Program-made: the position numbers and the translations under genes
Notes under the pieces: generated by a model
What the model was told of the DNA's origin: nothing
Database searches by the model: none
What the model saw: the letters and a program-made list of their open reading frames with translations, nothing else
Assembly (NCBI GenBank): GCA_041178405.1
Contig: JBEGVK010000117.1
Location: 1-13,487, forward strand
Reading direction: 5' to 3'
Origin: UBA668 sp041178405
Lineage (GTDB): Bacteria; Actinomycetota; Acidimicrobiia; Acidimicrobiales; Ilumatobacteraceae
DNA length: 13,487 nt
Shown: in pieces, positions 1 to 6,451 of the stretch
Position numbering within the stretch: position 1 is the first letter of the stretch
Layout: each line of letters begins with the position of its first letter

Positions 1-194
1 AGCAGCCAGCCGACCGCGATGCTGCTCGCCCATCCGGGAGCGAGATCGCCGGGTCGCCGGTGACGTCGGTGCCGCGCCTCGAGCCGTGCTGCCCATGGCG
101 ACGGAGCGGGCTCCGGCGGGGCAGGCAAGGGAGGCGGGTACGACGGCGGCGCCGACGCAGCAGGCGCGTCGCCCGCAGGGGGAACAGAGTCCAT
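1..194 (-). CDS. Probable polytopic membrane glycosyltransferase, N-terminal fragment (cut by window edge)
   Basis: The minus-strand frame is open from an ATG at 194 to the window edge, giving 64 codons. The visible protein begins with a Pro/Ala-rich stretch, then a basic patch (ARHRRHRRPGD), then APGWASSIAVGWL, which looks like the start of a first membrane helix. A disordered Pro-rich cytoplasmic N-terminus before a helix is common in actinobacterial mannosyltransferases of the PMT/ArnT (GT-C) type. The divergent neighbour is a polyprenyl-phosphate-mannose-synthase-like GT2, which fits a partner that uses its product. The family call is inference, because no catalytic motif lies in the window. 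An in-frame ATG at 230 would overlap the start region of the divergent gene. I prefer 194 because TACCCT ends 7 nt upstream of it, as in leaderless genes nearby. Confidence 0.5.
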   Translation of the reverse strand, partial: MDSVPPAGDAPAASAPPSYPPPLPAPPEPAPSPWAARLEARHRRHRRPGDLAPGWASSIAVGWL

Positions 195-201
195 CGGCGC
201 G

Positions 202-207
202 AGGGTA
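202..207 (-). promoter_or_regulatory. -10 hexamer TACCCT, leaderless promoter of the minus-strand membrane protein
   Basis: On the minus strand TACCCT is followed by 7 nt and then the ATG at 194. This matches the actinobacterial TAnnnT -10 placed so that transcription starts at or next to the start codon. I see no clear -35. There is no Shine-Dalgarno sequence before this ATG, which agrees with leaderless translation. Confidence 0.45.
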
Positions 208-235
208 GCGACCGGAGTCGCCGCGGCCATGGCGG

Positions 236-241
236 TAGCCT
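236..241 (+). promoter_or_regulatory. -10 hexamer TAGCCT, leaderless promoter of the GT2 gene
   Basis: TAGCCT is followed by 8 nt and then GTG at 250. The same hexamer occurs before the gene at 7175. It argues for GTG 250 over the in-frame ATG at 229, which lies upstream of this hexamer. The two divergent -10 hexamers (202-207 and 236-241) are 28 bp apart, so their -35 regions would share the same DNA. Confidence 0.5.
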
Positions 242-249
242 CGCTGGTC

Positions 250-1041
250 GTGACTGCCCCCGCCACGCCCGCACGGTTCGGCGACCCGTTCGAGAAGCTC
301 AGCATCTTCTTCCCGATGTGGAACGAGGAGCTCTACGTCGAGCGTGCCGTGTCGTCGGCGATGGAGGAGTGCGAACTGCTGCTGGCCAAGGGCGACATCC
401 GCGACTACGAGGTGATCGTCGTCGACGACGCGAGCACCGATCGCACCCCGGAGATCGCCGACCGGCTCGCCGCTGCCGACCCCCGGATCAGGGTGGTGCA
501 CCATCCGGTGAACCGCAAGCTCGGCGGCTCGATGAAGACCGGTTTCGCGTCGGCGACGGGCGATGTCGTCCTCTACAGCGATGCCGACCTTCCGTTCGAC
601 ATGGCCGAGGCGGCGCAGGCCGTCAGGCTCATGCGCTACTACGAGGCCGACATCGTCAGCGCCTACCGGTTCGATCGCACCGGCGAGGGCAGCCTGCGGA
701 TCGTGTACACGTTCTTCTACAACCTGCTCATCCGCCGGCTCTTCGGCGTTCGCATGCGCGACATCAACTTCGCCTTCAAGCTGTGCCGCACGCGGATCTT
801 CCGCCACATCGACCTGCGCAGCGAGGGCTCGTTCATCGACGCCGAACTCATCATCAGGGCCAAGAAGCTCGGCTTCAACGTCATCCAGTTCGGTGTCGAC
901 TACTTCCCGCGCACCCGCGGCGAGAGCACCCTGGCCTCGGGGTCGGTGATCAAGCGCATCCTCGGCGAGATGTTCGCGCTGCGCAAGGAACTGCGGTCGA
1001 TCACGCCGGTCGAGCACTCGGCACCACCCGCCTCGGCATGA
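250..1041 (+). CDS. Family 2 glycosyltransferase, polyprenyl-phosphate mannose synthase-like
   Basis: The 263-residue cytosolic protein carries a complete GT-A fold of the GT2 family. It has an N-terminal strand with FFPMWNEE, a nucleotide-binding VVDDAS near residues 57-62, the acidic LYSDADLPFD with the metal-binding DAD at about 111-113, and SFIDAELIIRAKK around 194-206. There is no C-terminal membrane segment, as in the short DPM1/Ppm1-like synthases that move a sugar from a nucleotide donor to polyprenyl phosphate. The sugar cannot be read from the sequence. The divergent minus-strand gene looks like a membrane glycosyltransferase that could use the lipid-linked sugar. An ATG at 229 would add seven residues but would overlap the alternative start of the divergent gene and lie upstream of the -10 hexamer, so GTG 250 is chosen. 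Other GT2 roles, such as wall polysaccharide synthesis, remain possible. Confidence 0.88.
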   Translation: MTAPATPARFGDPFEKLSIFFPMWNEELYVERAVSSAMEECELLLAKGDIRDYEVIVVDDASTDRTPEIADRLAAADPRIRVVHHPVNRKLGGSMKTGFASATGDVVLYSDADLPFDMAEAAQAVRLMRYYEADIVSAYRFDRTGEGSLRIVYTFFYNLLIRRLFGVRMRDINFAFKLCRTRIFRHIDLRSEGSFIDAELIIRAKKLGFNVIQFGVDYFPRTRGESTLASGSVIKRILGEMFALRKELRSITPVEHSAPPASA

Positions 1042-1148
1042 GCACCGTCGGGGCGGCCCGGTGAGCGCACAACGCGGCGCACACCGGCCTCTGCCACGCC
1101 GACGTGCCCGCTTTCACGCCGCCTGCCTCCACCCGCACGGCCACCGTC

Positions 1149-1175
1149 AGTAGGATTTCGACGTCCTGCCCTACT
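1149..1175. repeat. Inverted repeat AGTAGG/CCTACT around a candidate -10
   Basis: AGTAGG at 1149-1154 is the reverse complement of CCTACT at 1170-1175, separated by 15 nt. The left arm overlaps the TAGGAT proposed as the -10 of the L,D-transpeptidase gene, and the right arm would lie in the early leader. It could be an operator or a small RNA hairpin just before the ribosome-binding site. A 6-bp dyad may also arise by chance. Confidence 0.3.
1151..1156 (+). promoter_or_regulatory. -10 hexamer TAGGAT upstream of the L,D-transpeptidase gene
   Basis: TAGGAT fits TAnnnT and lies 29 nt before the GTG at 1186. That predicts a short leader of about 23 nt holding the ribosome-binding site GGAG at 1177-1180, 5 nt from the GTG. 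This gene is therefore leadered, unlike several others here. No convincing -35 is visible. Confidence 0.4.
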
Positions 1176-1185
1176 CGGAGTACCC

Positions 1186-2352
1186 GTGACCCCCCGTCGG
1201 CCACCAGCCAGCAACGCCCGTCGCCGCCCAGCGCGCCAACCTGCACCGCCCCCGCCGCCGCCGATGAAGCGGTGGCTCCCGGCGCTGGGAGCGGTCGCCG
1301 TGCTGGTGGCCGTGGTCTTCGCCGGCTTTGCCGGCGGCAATGGCGATGTCGATTCGCTCGACAACCTCGGCCAGGTCGACGACCCGAGCCTCACGGTGCC
1401 GGTGAGCACGCAACCCGGTGTTGTCGTGGGCACCGGTGGTCCGGCGACGAAGACGAATCTCAGCCAGCCGCTCGTGCGCGGCATGAGCGGCCCCGAGGTC
1501 ACGGCGATGCAGCAGCGACTGCACGACCTCGGATTCGATCCGGGCCCGGTCGACGGCCAGTTCGGCGGGGGCACCGAACAGGCGCTGTGGGCCTTCGAGG
1601 GCGTGCTGAACAACGTCCGCTTCGACCAGCAGACCGGTGTGCTCACGAACGACCTCTGGCAGAAGATGCAGGACAACCTCATCTTCAACCCGCGTCGTGT
1701 GCAGAGCATCCCCGACCAGACACACGTCGAGGTCTACCTCGACCTGCAGGTGCTCATCGTCTTCAAGAACAACCAGTCGGTGCTCGTCACCCACATCTCC
1801 AGCGGTGAACTCGACGAGTTCGGCAAGCCAAAGCTCTGGTGCGAACTCGTCACCTACGACACCGATCGCAACGGTGTGCCGCTCGAGGTGCCGGTGACAC
1901 GCGACGAGTGCGCGTACGCCAAGACCCCTGGCGGCGTGTTCCGGTTCACGCGCAAGTACGCCGGCAAGCGCAATGGCCCGCTCGGCGGCATGATGAATCC
2001 CGTCTACTTCAACTACGGCATTGCCGTGCACGGAGCCGACAACGTGCCCAACAAGCCTGCTTCGCACGGGTGCATTCGCATCCCGCAGTGGGTGGCCGAC
2101 TACTTCCCGACCCTCGTCGAGATCGGCGACTTCATCTTCGTGTGGAACGGCGAGAAGGAACCCGAGGACGTCACCGAGGAAGAGAGCCAGCCGTCCTGGA
2201 ACTTCGCCAACCCGAACTCCACCTACACGACGACTACGTCGACCACCACGACACTGCCCTTCGCCACGACGGTGCCGCGGCCCACGACAACGGCGGCGAA
2301 GCCCACGACCACCACCAAGCCGGCACCTACCTCGACGACGGTCGCGCCCTGA
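1186..2352 (+). CDS. L,D-transpeptidase (YkuD) with peptidoglycan-binding domain, membrane-anchored
   Basis: The 388-residue enzyme should form 3-3 cross-links in peptidoglycan or attach partners to it outside the membrane. It has a basic, Pro-rich cytoplasmic N-terminus (1-29), one membrane helix (about 30-50) and a linker. A PG_binding_1 domain follows at about 94-160 (VRGMSGPEVTAMQQRL, with the GPVDGQFG loop), then the YkuD domain at about 178-322. The catalytic site is clear: His282 in VHGADNVP and SHGCIRIP with His294, nucleophile Cys296 and Arg298. Extra Cys219 and Cys242 flank an insertion and could pair. The last 44 residues hold 21 Thr with Pro and Ser, an unfolded extracellular tail that may be O-glycosylated. 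The GTG start has GGAG 5 nt upstream. The next gene is convergent, 21 bp away. Confidence 0.95.
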   Translation: MTPRRPPASNARRRPARQPAPPPPPPMKRWLPALGAVAVLVAVVFAGFAGGNGDVDSLDNLGQVDDPSLTVPVSTQPGVVVGTGGPATKTNLSQPLVRGMSGPEVTAMQQRLHDLGFDPGPVDGQFGGGTEQALWAFEGVLNNVRFDQQTGVLTNDLWQKMQDNLIFNPRRVQSIPDQTHVEVYLDLQVLIVFKNNQSVLVTHISSGELDEFGKPKLWCELVTYDTDRNGVPLEVPVTRDECAYAKTPGGVFRFTRKYAGKRNGPLGGMMNPVYFNYGIAVHGADNVPNKPASHGCIRIPQWVADYFPTLVEIGDFIFVWNGEKEPEDVTEEESQPSWNFANPNSTYTTTTSTTTTLPFATTVPRPTTTAAKPTTTTKPAPTSTTVAP

Positions 2353-2370
2353 CCGGCACGACAGGGCCGG
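2353..2370. terminator. Possible bidirectional terminator hairpin between convergent genes
   Basis: CCGGC at 2353-2357 pairs with GCCGG at 2366-2370 across an 8-nt loop, filling almost all of the 21-bp gap between the convergent L,D-transpeptidase and metallopeptidase stops. The stem is short and is followed on the plus strand only by a weak TTTT at 2381-2384. A role in ending either transcript is a guess from position. Confidence 0.25.
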
Positions 2371-2373
2371 ACC

Positions 2374-3834
2374 TCAGCAGTTTTGGGCGCCGTCGAGCAC
2401 GCCGGCCCGGAACGCGGTGACCTTCTCGAATGCCCCGCCGACGATGTCGGCATCCTCGGTGGGATCGCTGCGGCTGATCGCCGTGATGATCACCTCGTCG
2501 AGATCGCCAGCCGAGAGCTGGACGATGCTGTCGCCCGGTGTCGGCGGCACGATCGACCCCACCCATGCTCCGGTGAGGCACTCGCTGGCGAGGGAGCGGC
2601 TCTCGCCGGCCAGCGTGCTGCCCACGGCGAGCTGCACTGCCTCGCTGTAGGCGATGGCAAAGAGATAGCCCACCGACAGGTCGCCGGTGAGCGGATCGGC
2701 AGCGAGGGCGAGCGCGAGATCGCGGTCCCAGTACACCGTGCCGTCCGCGGCGCAGAACACGACGCTGCCCTCTGCCGGCTGGGTGTCGAGCGAGGCACAC
2801 GAGGGGTACGGGCCGCCCGCATTGAACGGCTCGAAGTCGGGCGGGGTGAAGTCGATGCTGGCGCCATCGAGCAGCGGCAGCCAGAACTGGTCGAGGCTGG
2901 CGGGTATCAGGCTGACGATGTCCTCATCACCGTCGGCCGGGTCGAACAGCGGCAGGTTGCCGGAGTTCGGGTCGTCACGGTCTGAGAGGAAGGGGATGTC
3001 GATGAGCTGGTCGAGTCGGTTCTCGGAGAAGAACGTCGAGCAGCGCTGCGCCCCTCCGGCGAAGCCATCCTGGAATGCGCCGACGCGGTCGAAGCCGGTG
3101 CCGTGCGCATCGGTGCTGTACACGCCGGCCAACTCGACCGGATCGCGGATCTGGATCATGGCGATGAGGCCAGCCCTGATGTCGGCATCGTCGAAGGCGA
3201 CGGCGATGCCCTGTCCGGCAACCATGTGCGCTGTCCACGCGCCCGCGAAGCAGTCGGCCTGCTGCTCCTTGAGGATGACGGGCTCATCGAACGCGTCGAT
3301 GCGCGCCTGCACGGCATGCCCGAACTCGTGGGCGAGCACGATGGCCACTGCTTCCTTGCCGAGATCGGCGACGAGCGATGGCAGCAGGTCGGCGTCGTCG
3401 TAGGCGATGAAGTCGCCGGGCCGGCAGTAGAACGCCCCGCTGTCGTACACCTCGTCGTAGGTGGTCTGCTCGGTGCCGCAGCCGGGGATGGGATCGCTGC
3501 GCTCTGGGTACGCAGCGAACACGCCGCCTTCGAGTGGCTGCCACGCGGTCCCGTACACGGCGGGGAACTGCTCGGCCCAGAAGGCCTCGATCTCGCCGAA
3601 CACGGCGGTGAGGAAGCCGTCGTAGGGTCGCTCGGGCTTGTCGTCGCCGAAGTCGACCACGCCGGGCCTGACGATGAACTCGCTGCCGTCATCCTGCCCA
3701 GCGTCAGGGATGAGTCCGCCGACACCCGCGGCCTGCGACTCGACGGCGCGCACGCCGGAATCGATGGTGCACGACGCACTTGCAGCGAGCGATGCCGCCA
3801 GCGCGCCGGCCACGATCGACGTCCTGATCGGCAC
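2374..3834 (-). CDS. Secreted neutral zinc metallopeptidase, probable lipoprotein
   Basis: The 486-residue protein starts with a signal peptide ending LAASASC, with Cys22 as a likely lipidation site, although Ser at -3 is an unusual lipobox residue. The catalytic core is a zincin: IVLAHEFGHAVQARI with HEFGH at about 169-173, followed by LKEQQADCFAGAW with Glu190 or Asp194 as candidate third ligand. This pairing of HExxH with an E(L/Q)QADCFAG block is typical of the YpfJ-like neutral zinc metallopeptidases. The roughly 290 residues after the core show no known domain and hold scattered Cys that could form disulfides. The longest frame begins at a GTG at 3885. I choose GTG 3834 because it starts the signal peptide cleanly and TATGCT lies 8 nt upstream. 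The substrate is unknown. The gene is divergent from the M24 peptidase gene. Confidence 0.85.
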   Translation of the reverse strand: MPIRTSIVAGALAASLAASASCTIDSGVRAVESQAAGVGGLIPDAGQDDGSEFIVRPGVVDFGDDKPERPYDGFLTAVFGEIEAFWAEQFPAVYGTAWQPLEGGVFAAYPERSDPIPGCGTEQTTYDEVYDSGAFYCRPGDFIAYDDADLLPSLVADLGKEAVAIVLAHEFGHAVQARIDAFDEPVILKEQQADCFAGAWTAHMVAGQGIAVAFDDADIRAGLIAMIQIRDPVELAGVYSTDAHGTGFDRVGAFQDGFAGGAQRCSTFFSENRLDQLIDIPFLSDRDDPNSGNLPLFDPADGDEDIVSLIPASLDQFWLPLLDGASIDFTPPDFEPFNAGGPYPSCASLDTQPAEGSVVFCAADGTVYWDRDLALALAADPLTGDLSVGYLFAIAYSEAVQLAVGSTLAGESRSLASECLTGAWVGSIVPPTPGDSIVQLSAGDLDEVIITAISRSDPTEDADIVGGAFEKVTAFRAGVLDGAQNC

Positions 3835-3842
3835 AGCGAGCG

Positions 3843-3848
3843 AGCATA
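3843..3848 (-). promoter_or_regulatory. -10 hexamer TATGCT, leaderless promoter of the metallopeptidase gene
   Basis: Reading the minus strand, TATGCT is followed by 8 nt and GTG 3834. It is the best match to TATAAT among the hexamers found here. Its -35 position, about 17 bp upstream, falls on the -10 of the divergent promoter at 3865-3870. Confidence 0.5.
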
Positions 3849-3864
3849 CGGGCGGCCGCTGCGG

Positions 3865-3870
3865 CAGAAT
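3865..3870 (+). promoter_or_regulatory. -10 hexamer CAGAAT, leaderless promoter of the M24 peptidase gene
   Basis: CAGAAT ends 6 nt before ATG 3877. It lacks the first T of TAnnnT but keeps the key second A and last T. There is no Shine-Dalgarno sequence before the ATG. The hexamer lies 16 bp from the divergent TATGCT, so the -35 of each promoter overlaps the -10 of the other. Confidence 0.4.
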
Positions 3871-3876
3871 GCGCCG

Positions 3877-4995
3877 ATGGGCCACGCAGTTCCGACATCA
3901 GTCCTCCAGGCTCGGGTCGACCGGGCCCGCTCCGTGATGGCCGCCAAGGGCATCGACACCCTGCTGGTCTCGGTCGGCAGCGATCTTCCGTATCTTGCCG
4001 GGTACGAGGCGATGCCGCTCGAGCGGCTCACGATGCTGGTCGTGCCTCGCGACGCCGACGCCACGCTGGTGATCCCTCGGCTCGAGGCCCCTCGTGTCGT
4101 CGAGCAACCTGGGGTCTTCACGCTCCGGCCGTGGAACGAGACCGATGACCCGGTCGCGATCGTGGCCTCGCTGGTGCCGGCGCCCGCAGTCGCTGCAGTC
4201 GGCGACACCATGTGGGCCCGGTTCCTCGTCGACCTGCTCGGCCACTGGCCCTCTGGCGCAACGCGCTATGTCCGCTCCGTCGACGTCATGGGCGACCTGC
4301 GAATGCGCAAGGACGACGCCGAGATCGAGGCGCTGCGCGCCGCAGGCGCTGCTGCCGATCGAGTGGCTGCGCAACTGCAGGGTGGCGAGATCCCACTCGT
4401 TGGCCGCACCGAGGCGGCAGTGAGCGCCGACATCTCGGCGCGGCTCATCGCTGAGGGCCACGACATCGTCAACTTCGCGATCGTCGCCGCCGGCGAGAAT
4501 GCCGCCTCGCCGCATCACCATCCCGGAAGCCGGGTCATACGCGAGGGCGAGATCGTGCTCTGCGACTTCGGCGGCACCAAGGACGGCTACTGCAGCGACA
4601 TCACGCGATGCGTGCACCTCGGGCCGCTGCCGGCGGAGGTCGCCGATGCCTACAGCGTGCTCCACGAGGCACAGGCCGCCGGGGTCCGCGCCGGGGTGGT
4701 CGGCAATGCGTGCCAGGACGTCGACCGCGCTGCGCGGGCGGTGATCGATGCGGCGGGCTACGGCGAGTACTTCATCCACCGCACCGGCCACGGCATCGGC
4801 ATGGAGGCCCACGAGGATCCCTACATGGTCGAGGGGAACGGACTGCCCATCGCCCCCGGCCACGCGTTCAGCGTCGAGCCCGGCATCTACGTCGCCGGCC
4901 GGTGGGGCATGCGCCTCGAGGACATCGTGGTGGCCACCGAGGCCGGACCCGACTCGATGAACGCCGCTGACCACTCGCTCGTCGTCCTCGGCTGA
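3877..4995 (+). CDS. M24 family metallopeptidase, Xaa-Pro aminopeptidase-like
   Basis: The 372-residue cytosolic enzyme has an N-terminal creatinase-like domain (about 1-140) and a pita-bread catalytic domain (about 146-372). All five expected metal ligands are present: Asp230 in VLCDFGG, Asp241 in CSDITR, His305 in HRTGHGIG, Glu334 in FSVEPGIY and Glu348 in RLEDIV. His312 (AHEDP) fits the second active-site histidine. The family removes an N-terminal residue ahead of proline, or cleaves X-Pro dipeptides, using two metal ions. Aminopeptidase and dipeptidase activity cannot be told apart here. The same frame stays open upstream, but that part is antisense to the metallopeptidase gene. ATG 3877 is chosen for its position after CAGAAT and for the usual N-terminus. 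The carotenoid oxygenase gene follows after 24 nt, probably on the same transcript. Confidence 0.94.
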   Translation: MGHAVPTSVLQARVDRARSVMAAKGIDTLLVSVGSDLPYLAGYEAMPLERLTMLVVPRDADATLVIPRLEAPRVVEQPGVFTLRPWNETDDPVAIVASLVPAPAVAAVGDTMWARFLVDLLGHWPSGATRYVRSVDVMGDLRMRKDDAEIEALRAAGAAADRVAAQLQGGEIPLVGRTEAAVSADISARLIAEGHDIVNFAIVAAGENAASPHHHPGSRVIREGEIVLCDFGGTKDGYCSDITRCVHLGPLPAEVADAYSVLHEAQAAGVRAGVVGNACQDVDRAARAVIDAAGYGEYFIHRTGHGIGMEAHEDPYMVEGNGLPIAPGHAFSVEPGIYVAGRWGMRLEDIVVATEAGPDSMNAADHSLVVLG

Positions 4996-5019
4996 GCCCC
5001 ACTGCGCGAGGATGGCGCC

Positions 5020-6450
5020 ATGACGACTGACGTCCTCGATCGCGGCAACGATGGCACCCGGCGGCTCCCATGGCACATGCGCGGCAACTACGCGCCCGTG
5101 CTCGACGAGATCGACGCGGTCGACCTCGCGGTCGAGGGGAAGGTTCCCGACGGGCTCGACGGCCACTACCTGCGAAACGGCGCCAATCCGAAGCATGGCG
5201 TCTCCTCCCACTGGTTCGCCGGCGACGGGATGCTCCACGGCATCAGGCTCCGCGACGGTCGAGCCGAGTGGTACCGCAACAGGTGGGTGCGCACCAGATC
5301 ACTCGAGGGTGCGCGGCGGCTCGATCCGGCCTCCGGCACGTTCGACCTCACCGTCGGCCTCGCCAACACCCACGTCTGGCGCCATGCGGGCAGGGTGCTC
5401 GCGCTCGAGGAGGCGAGCTACCCCAACGAGGTGACCCTCGACCTCGACACGCTCGGCCCGTGCGACTTCGACGGCCGGTTGCACACGCCGATGACGGCAC
5501 ACCCGCACACCTGTGCCGAGACCGGCGAGATGCACTTCTTCGGCTACGAGCTGGTCAACGCGCCGTACGTCACCTACCACGTGGTCGACGCGAGCGGCAC
5601 GCTCGTGCACTCGCAGCCGATCGATGTGCCCGGGCCGACAATGGTCCACGACTTTGCCCTGAGCCGCAACTACGCGATCTTCCTCGACCTCCCGGTCACC
5701 TTCGACCTCGGACTGGCGATCTCCGGATCGATGCCGTTCGCGTGGGACAGCTCGTATGGCGCGCGGATCGGCCTTCTCCACCGCAGTGGGGCCAGGGCGG
5801 GTGAGCAGCCACGGTGGTTCGATGTGCCGCCGTGCTACGTGTTCCACATCATGAATGCGTGGGACGACGGGCCATCGTCTGCGGGATCCGGCGCTGGCCC
5901 CGATGGCGAGGCTCGGTACGTGTGGCTCGATGCCGGACGCCACGAGTCGATGTGGGACGGCGGCCCCGACCGGTTCGAGCCCAGCCTCATGTGGCGCTGG
6001 CGCTTCGACCTGGTAACCGGTGATGTCGTCGAGGAGCAGCTCGACGACATCAGCCACGCCTTCCCGCGCATCGACGAGCGACGCACGGGGCTGGGCAACC
6101 GATTCGGGTACGCCGTGGCGCCACGCGACCCGCTGTCGGCACGCAACGGCAGCGATGGCCTCGGCGGCACGACGTGCATCGTGAAGTACGACCTTCACAG
6201 CGGGTCCCGCAGCGTGCACGACCTCGGCCCTGCCGCACAGTCAGGCGAGCCGGTGTTCGTGCCCGCCCATGCGGCTGCGGCGGAGGACGAGGGCTACCTC
6301 GTCACATTCGTGTACGACAGCGACACCGACTCATCGAGGTTCGTCGTGCTCGATGCCACCGACATGTCGTCGGCACCGCTCGCCACAGTTCGTCTCCCGC
6401 AGCGCGTTCCCCACGGCTTCCATGGGTCGTGGTTCGCCGACGAGGGCTGA
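5020..6450 (+). CDS. Carotenoid cleavage oxygenase (RPE65/CCD family)
   Basis: The 476-residue, nonheme Fe(II) enzyme would split a conjugated double bond of a carotenoid, apocarotenoid or stilbene with O2. The four iron-binding histidines of the seven-bladed propeller are all visible: His161 (TAHPH), His210 (TMVHDF), His276 (YVFHIMNAWDD) and His468 (VPHGFHGSW). The N-terminal LRNGANPKHG and HWFAGDGMLHGIRL blocks and LALEEASYPNEV are typical of the family. The length is normal and no signal peptide is seen. ATG 5020 has AGGA at 5009-5012, 7 nt upstream, a good ribosome-binding site. The upstream gene is the M24 peptidase, 24 nt away, and I see no functional link between the two. No carotenoid synthesis or rhodopsin gene is in the window, so the substrate is open. 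The stop lies 1 bp from the stop of the convergent lipoprotein gene. Confidence 0.94.
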   Translation: MTTDVLDRGNDGTRRLPWHMRGNYAPVLDEIDAVDLAVEGKVPDGLDGHYLRNGANPKHGVSSHWFAGDGMLHGIRLRDGRAEWYRNRWVRTRSLEGARRLDPASGTFDLTVGLANTHVWRHAGRVLALEEASYPNEVTLDLDTLGPCDFDGRLHTPMTAHPHTCAETGEMHFFGYELVNAPYVTYHVVDASGTLVHSQPIDVPGPTMVHDFALSRNYAIFLDLPVTFDLGLAISGSMPFAWDSSYGARIGLLHRSGARAGEQPRWFDVPPCYVFHIMNAWDDGPSSAGSGAGPDGEARYVWLDAGRHESMWDGGPDRFEPSLMWRWRFDLVTGDVVEEQLDDISHAFPRIDERRTGLGNRFGYAVAPRDPLSARNGSDGLGGTTCIVKYDLHSGSRSVHDLGPAAQSGEPVFVPAHAAAAEDEGYLVTFVYDSDTDSSRFVVLDATDMSSAPLATVRLPQRVPHGFHGSWFADEG

Positions 6451-6451
6451 C

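Noticed and set aside
2..208. A plus-strand open frame running from the window edge to a TAG at 206
   Set aside because: It could be the end of a gene from the left. However, the minus-strand frame over the same bases gives a Pro-rich leader into a membrane helix with a well-placed -10, which explains the region better.
60..1064. A 334-codon plus-strand frame over the GT2 gene
   Set aside because: It is Arg-rich low-complexity sequence in another frame of a gene with clear GT2 motifs.
1042..1185. Possible small gene in the gap before the L,D-transpeptidase
   Set aside because: No frame here has a start, ribosome-binding site and plausible protein. I see only the promoter and inverted repeat already listed.
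3103..3876. Upstream extension of the M24 peptidase frame
   Set aside because: This stretch is antisense to the zinc metallopeptidase, and the peptidase N-terminus begins normally at 3877.
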